A stretch of DNA of 64,000 nucleotides from Pseudomonadota bacterium. Its GTDB lineage: Bacteria > Pseudomonadota > Alphaproteobacteria > Rhodospirillales > Magnetospirillaceae. Positions 63,715 through 64,000 of the stretch are shown here, one piece after another. How positions within the stretch are numbered: position 1 is the first letter of the stretch; each line of letters opens with the position of its first letter. The position numbers and the translations under genes are program-made. The notes below the pieces were generated by a model. It was not told the origin of the DNA and did no database searches. It was given only the letters and a program-made list of their open reading frames with translations. The stretch is from the NCBI GenBank assembly GCA_021793155.1, contig JAJYTF010000020.1, positions 19,271 through 83,270 on the forward strand. The letters are read 5' to 3'.

Positions 63715-64000
63715 GGCGCCGGCCTTTTGCCGATCGTCGCTGACGGCGGCTCAGGATGGAGATTCCAAACGGGATGCCGACGCAAGCTCCGGCGCTCTAT
63801 TTTATCGTCATCGACCCTTGTTGCGATGCGGTTGCAGATCCCTGTGCCGTGTCGCGACGAGGGGTGCCCAGTCGGATCGGCATAGGGGGCGATCCTGACG
63901 GATCGCTCCCCTGCCACACCACCCGGCATGCGGGTCCGCACCGGGCGGTTCGAGGAGTTGAGGTCAGGAGAGACGGGGCACGCCCAGCTTGTCCGACCAT
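63715..64000. other. Window-end region with structured, mobile-element-like sequence
   Basis: No complete gene is visible. Two strong hairpins lie at 63884-63912 (12-bp arms, TGAC loop) and 63918-63949 (arms ACCACCCGG and CCGGGCGGT with a GCGG-GTCC-GC tip). Sequence of this kind, including 'CGGTTCGAGG', resembles the catalytic end domains of bacterial group II introns, with the body of the element outside the window. Orientation and boundaries cannot be fixed. Confidence 0.4.

Overview
The window is high-GC alphaproteobacterial DNA, most like a Rhodospirillales diazotroph of the Magnetospirillum/Phaeospirillum/Rhodospirillum type. This is inferred from the full-length nif genes, the divergent nifH-draTG arrangement, an ATPase inhibitor zeta (DUF1476) protein found in alphaproteobacteria, and the overall gene content. 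No rRNA, tRNA or CRISPR was recognised. Coding is dense, with frequent ATGA/TGATG start-stop overlaps.

Region 1 (about 0-29 kb) is mostly chromosomal housekeeping and signalling: an OmpR-type regulator followed by a receiver-pentapeptide-repeat protein, serA, the zeta inhibitor, an ammonium transporter behind a sigma-54-type promoter, a DUF59 Fe-S factor with an NnrS-like membrane protein, a metallophosphoesterase, a YchJ-like SEC-C protein, a LOG-family protein, ChaC, an enoyl-CoA hydratase, a CBS/PAS/GGDEF/EAL protein, receiver and coiled-coil proteins, an OYE oxidoreductase, pirin with a divergent LysR regulator, a GH16 glucanase, a glycine-zipper lipoprotein, a PEBP protein, relics of nosY and nosX/apbE, an ABC exporter with a degenerate ATPase, and a GH1 beta-glucosidase.

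Region 2 (about 29.6-35.2 kb) is an accessory patch with four toxin-antitoxin pairs (Phd/VapC, MNT/HEPN, ParDE, and an addiction-module antitoxin with a RelE/ParE toxin). An HD-GYP protein and a small AT-richer HD protein lie between them.

Region 3 (about 35.3-52.8 kb) is the molybdenum nitrogenase cluster. On the minus strand nifE-nifN-nifX-DUF269-fdxB-nifQ-iscA-nifV-nifW form one overlapping operon. Its last gene is an uninterrupted reading frame joining NifW to a complete HU DNA-binding protein. nifHDK is a second minus-strand operon. draT-draG run divergently from nifH. nifB-nifZ-nifT, then nifA, complete the cluster. I see -24/-12 promoters before nifH, nifE, nifB and draT. TGT-N10-ACA NifA sites occur before nifH/draT (two, 30 bp apart), nifE and nifB; the nifE and nifB sites share an extended palindrome TGTCGG-N4-CCGACA. 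NifA has the complete four-cysteine motif of oxygen-sensitive NifA proteins. Together the genes encode nitrogenase, FeMo-co synthesis (B, E, N, X, V, Q), accessory proteins (W, Z, T), electron supply (fdxB), transcriptional control (NifA) and post-translational on/off control (DraT/DraG acting on NifH Arg100). nifU, nifS, nifL and nifJ are not in the window.

Region 4 (about 53-64 kb) holds a PEP-CTERM-like secreted protein, a VOC protein, an EamA transporter remnant, a MerR regulator with a divergent CDF metal exporter and a MerR-type operator, a small exported protein, and an operon for FUSC/DUF1656/HlyD/outer-membrane efflux followed by a benzoate-CoA ligase. The last 120 bases resemble the structured end of a group II intron or similar element that continues past the window.
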